16,398 nucleotides of DNA. Origin: Alphaproteobacteria bacterium. Its GTDB lineage: Bacteria; Pseudomonadota; Alphaproteobacteria; Puniceispirillales; Puniceispirillaceae. A program made the translations under genes and the position numbers. Positions 15,832 through 16,398 of the stretch are shown in pieces; positions within the stretch are counted from its first letter, which is position 1, and the number at the start of each line of letters is the position of its first letter. Location: contig WTHY01000182.1 in assembly GCA_011522945.1 (NCBI GenBank), positions 1 through 16,398 on the forward strand. Reading direction: 5' to 3'. The notes beneath the pieces are model-generated. The model was not told the DNA's origin. It ran no database searches and was given only the letters and a program-made list of their open reading frames with translations.

Positions 15832-15993
15832 GGTTAAGACTGTACCCTGCTTTCAAAATCATGTGTAGATGTGAAAGTTGGGGAAATTGTGGATAAGTTA
15901 GATAAACTAAAATTCAGCTATATCAGTGGCAAATCTCCATCTAACAGGCTCTAAATTACTTTTACATGTGATTTCAGGTTTCTGTTTTGCAAA
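15832..15993. promoter_or_regulatory. Leader region upstream of dnaB
   Basis: This 162-base AT-rich gap, the longest in the window, precedes the dnaB-alr-mla-radA-cvpA-purF run and should hold its promoter. On the minus strand TTGCCA followed after 17 bases by TAGTTT is a weak promoter-like pair. A DnaA-box match lies between it and the dnaB start. I see no open frame, tRNA or hairpin with a T-run here. Confidence 0.35.
15888..15896 (-). promoter_or_regulatory. DnaA-box match (TTATCCACA)
   Basis: The minus strand reads TTATCCACA, identical to the high-affinity DnaA box, about 60 bases before the dnaB start and outside any coding frame. It could let DnaA modulate dnaB. The same nine-mer also occurs inside the cfa coding region at 5210-5218, so chance is possible. 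Confidence 0.4.
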
Positions 15994-16398
15994 TCACCTG
16001 TCTAAAACAGCAGGCCAGTTCTGGTCAGCTAAGGAAATTCGGTTATCTTTATCTTCCAGCCATTGCCTACGAACTGATTTTGAATAATTCAAATAGAGTT
16101 TATTATCTGCAATTGACCAAGCCTCAGGGTGAATAGACGCTGTATAGCCAAAGGAGACCGCCCAGGCGCAATATCCGCCATATTGCGGTGCATATATTTC
16201 AGGATTGGTTCTGAACGCCTCTAGATTATCTGAATTAGCAAACCGCCATTTTGCACCTTTATAACTTATTTCAAGGGATTCCGAGCCTTTTTGAGGTTCT
16301 CCAGCCACAAAATACGCTACAGGATCATAGCCGCCAATGGCCAGACCTCGTCTTGTGAAAATTTCTGGTGTTTCAGCAAAGGCAATCTTTGCAAATGT
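15994..16398 (-). CDS. Exported YHS-domain protein (5' end cut by window)
   Basis: The frame is open to the window edge, giving 134 visible residues; a GTG at 16308 is internal. The first visible residues TFAKIAFAETPEIF look like the end of a signal peptide with an AFA cleavage site. Then come RRGLAIGGYDPVAYF, KGAKWRFANSDNLEAF, NPEIYAPQYGGYCAWAV and DNKLYLNYSKSVRRQW, which together are typical of the small periplasmic YHS-domain proteins of proteobacteria. YHS domains are associated with metal binding, mostly copper or zinc in related proteins, but the role of this stand-alone type is not known. It ends 162 bases before dnaB, on the same strand, and is probably a separate transcription unit. 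Confidence 0.88.
   Translation of the reverse strand, partial: TFAKIAFAETPEIFTRRGLAIGGYDPVAYFVAGEPQKGSESLEISYKGAKWRFANSDNLEAFRTNPEIYAPQYGGYCAWAVSFGYTASIHPEAWSIADNKLYLNYSKSVRRQWLEDKDNRISLADQNWPAVLDR

Noticed and set aside
15994..16308. YHS protein starting at GTG 16308
   Set aside because: The conserved GGYDPVAYF segment and a signal-peptide end lie upstream in the same frame.

Overview
The window looks like chromosomal core sequence from an alphaproteobacterium, moderately AT-rich by eye. The main reason is the gene run dnaB - alr - (mlaE-mlaF) - radA - cvpA - purF - SDR, a familiar alphaproteobacterial order. The proteins (Bacillus-type iron-sulfur PurF, MnmC, YcgN, the ligase-associated exonuclease with its ATP-dependent ligase) fit that lineage. 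A marine group such as SAR116 is possible, but the window alone does not establish it. I see no mobile elements, CRISPR arrays, tRNA or rRNA genes. Both window ends cut through genes.

Layout. Bases 2-3305, plus strand: a glutathione transferase of the YfcG type (5' end missing), then a ligase-associated metallo-beta-lactamase exonuclease coupled by a TGATG overlap to an ATP-dependent DNA ligase. Bases 3311-5372, minus strand: in transcription order, a cyclopropane-fatty-acyl-phospholipid synthase-type methyltransferase, ycgN, a 61-residue one-helix membrane protein, and a 50-residue DUF2256 zinc-ribbon-like protein that converges on the ligase. Bases 5460-7295, plus strand: mnmC, divergent from the cfa gene. 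Bases 7325-15831, minus strand: a long tightly packed run, in transcription order dnaB, alr, mlaE, mlaF, radA, cvpA, purF and an SDR dehydrogenase. Bases 15994-16398, minus strand: an exported YHS-domain protein whose start lies beyond the window.

How the genes work together. The exonuclease and ligase form a DNA-repair pair, here without the helicase and phosphoesterase that often accompany them. MlaE and MlaF form the membrane and ATPase core of a phospholipid (Mla-type) ABC transporter. DnaB and RadA serve replication and recombination, Alr supplies D-alanine for the wall, and PurF starts purine synthesis. MnmC finishes the wobble-uridine modification of certain tRNAs.

Most notable observations. 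(1) mlaE appears to start at an ATT codon five bases behind a perfect AGGAGG. Only that start gives the full family length and N-terminus, and an in-frame stop closes the frame just upstream. (2) A short DUF2256 gene at 3311-3463 sits in a small operon with a one-helix membrane protein and ycgN. (3) A nine-of-nine DnaA-box match lies in the dnaB leader. Intergenic gaps are all short (the longest is 162 bases, before dnaB).
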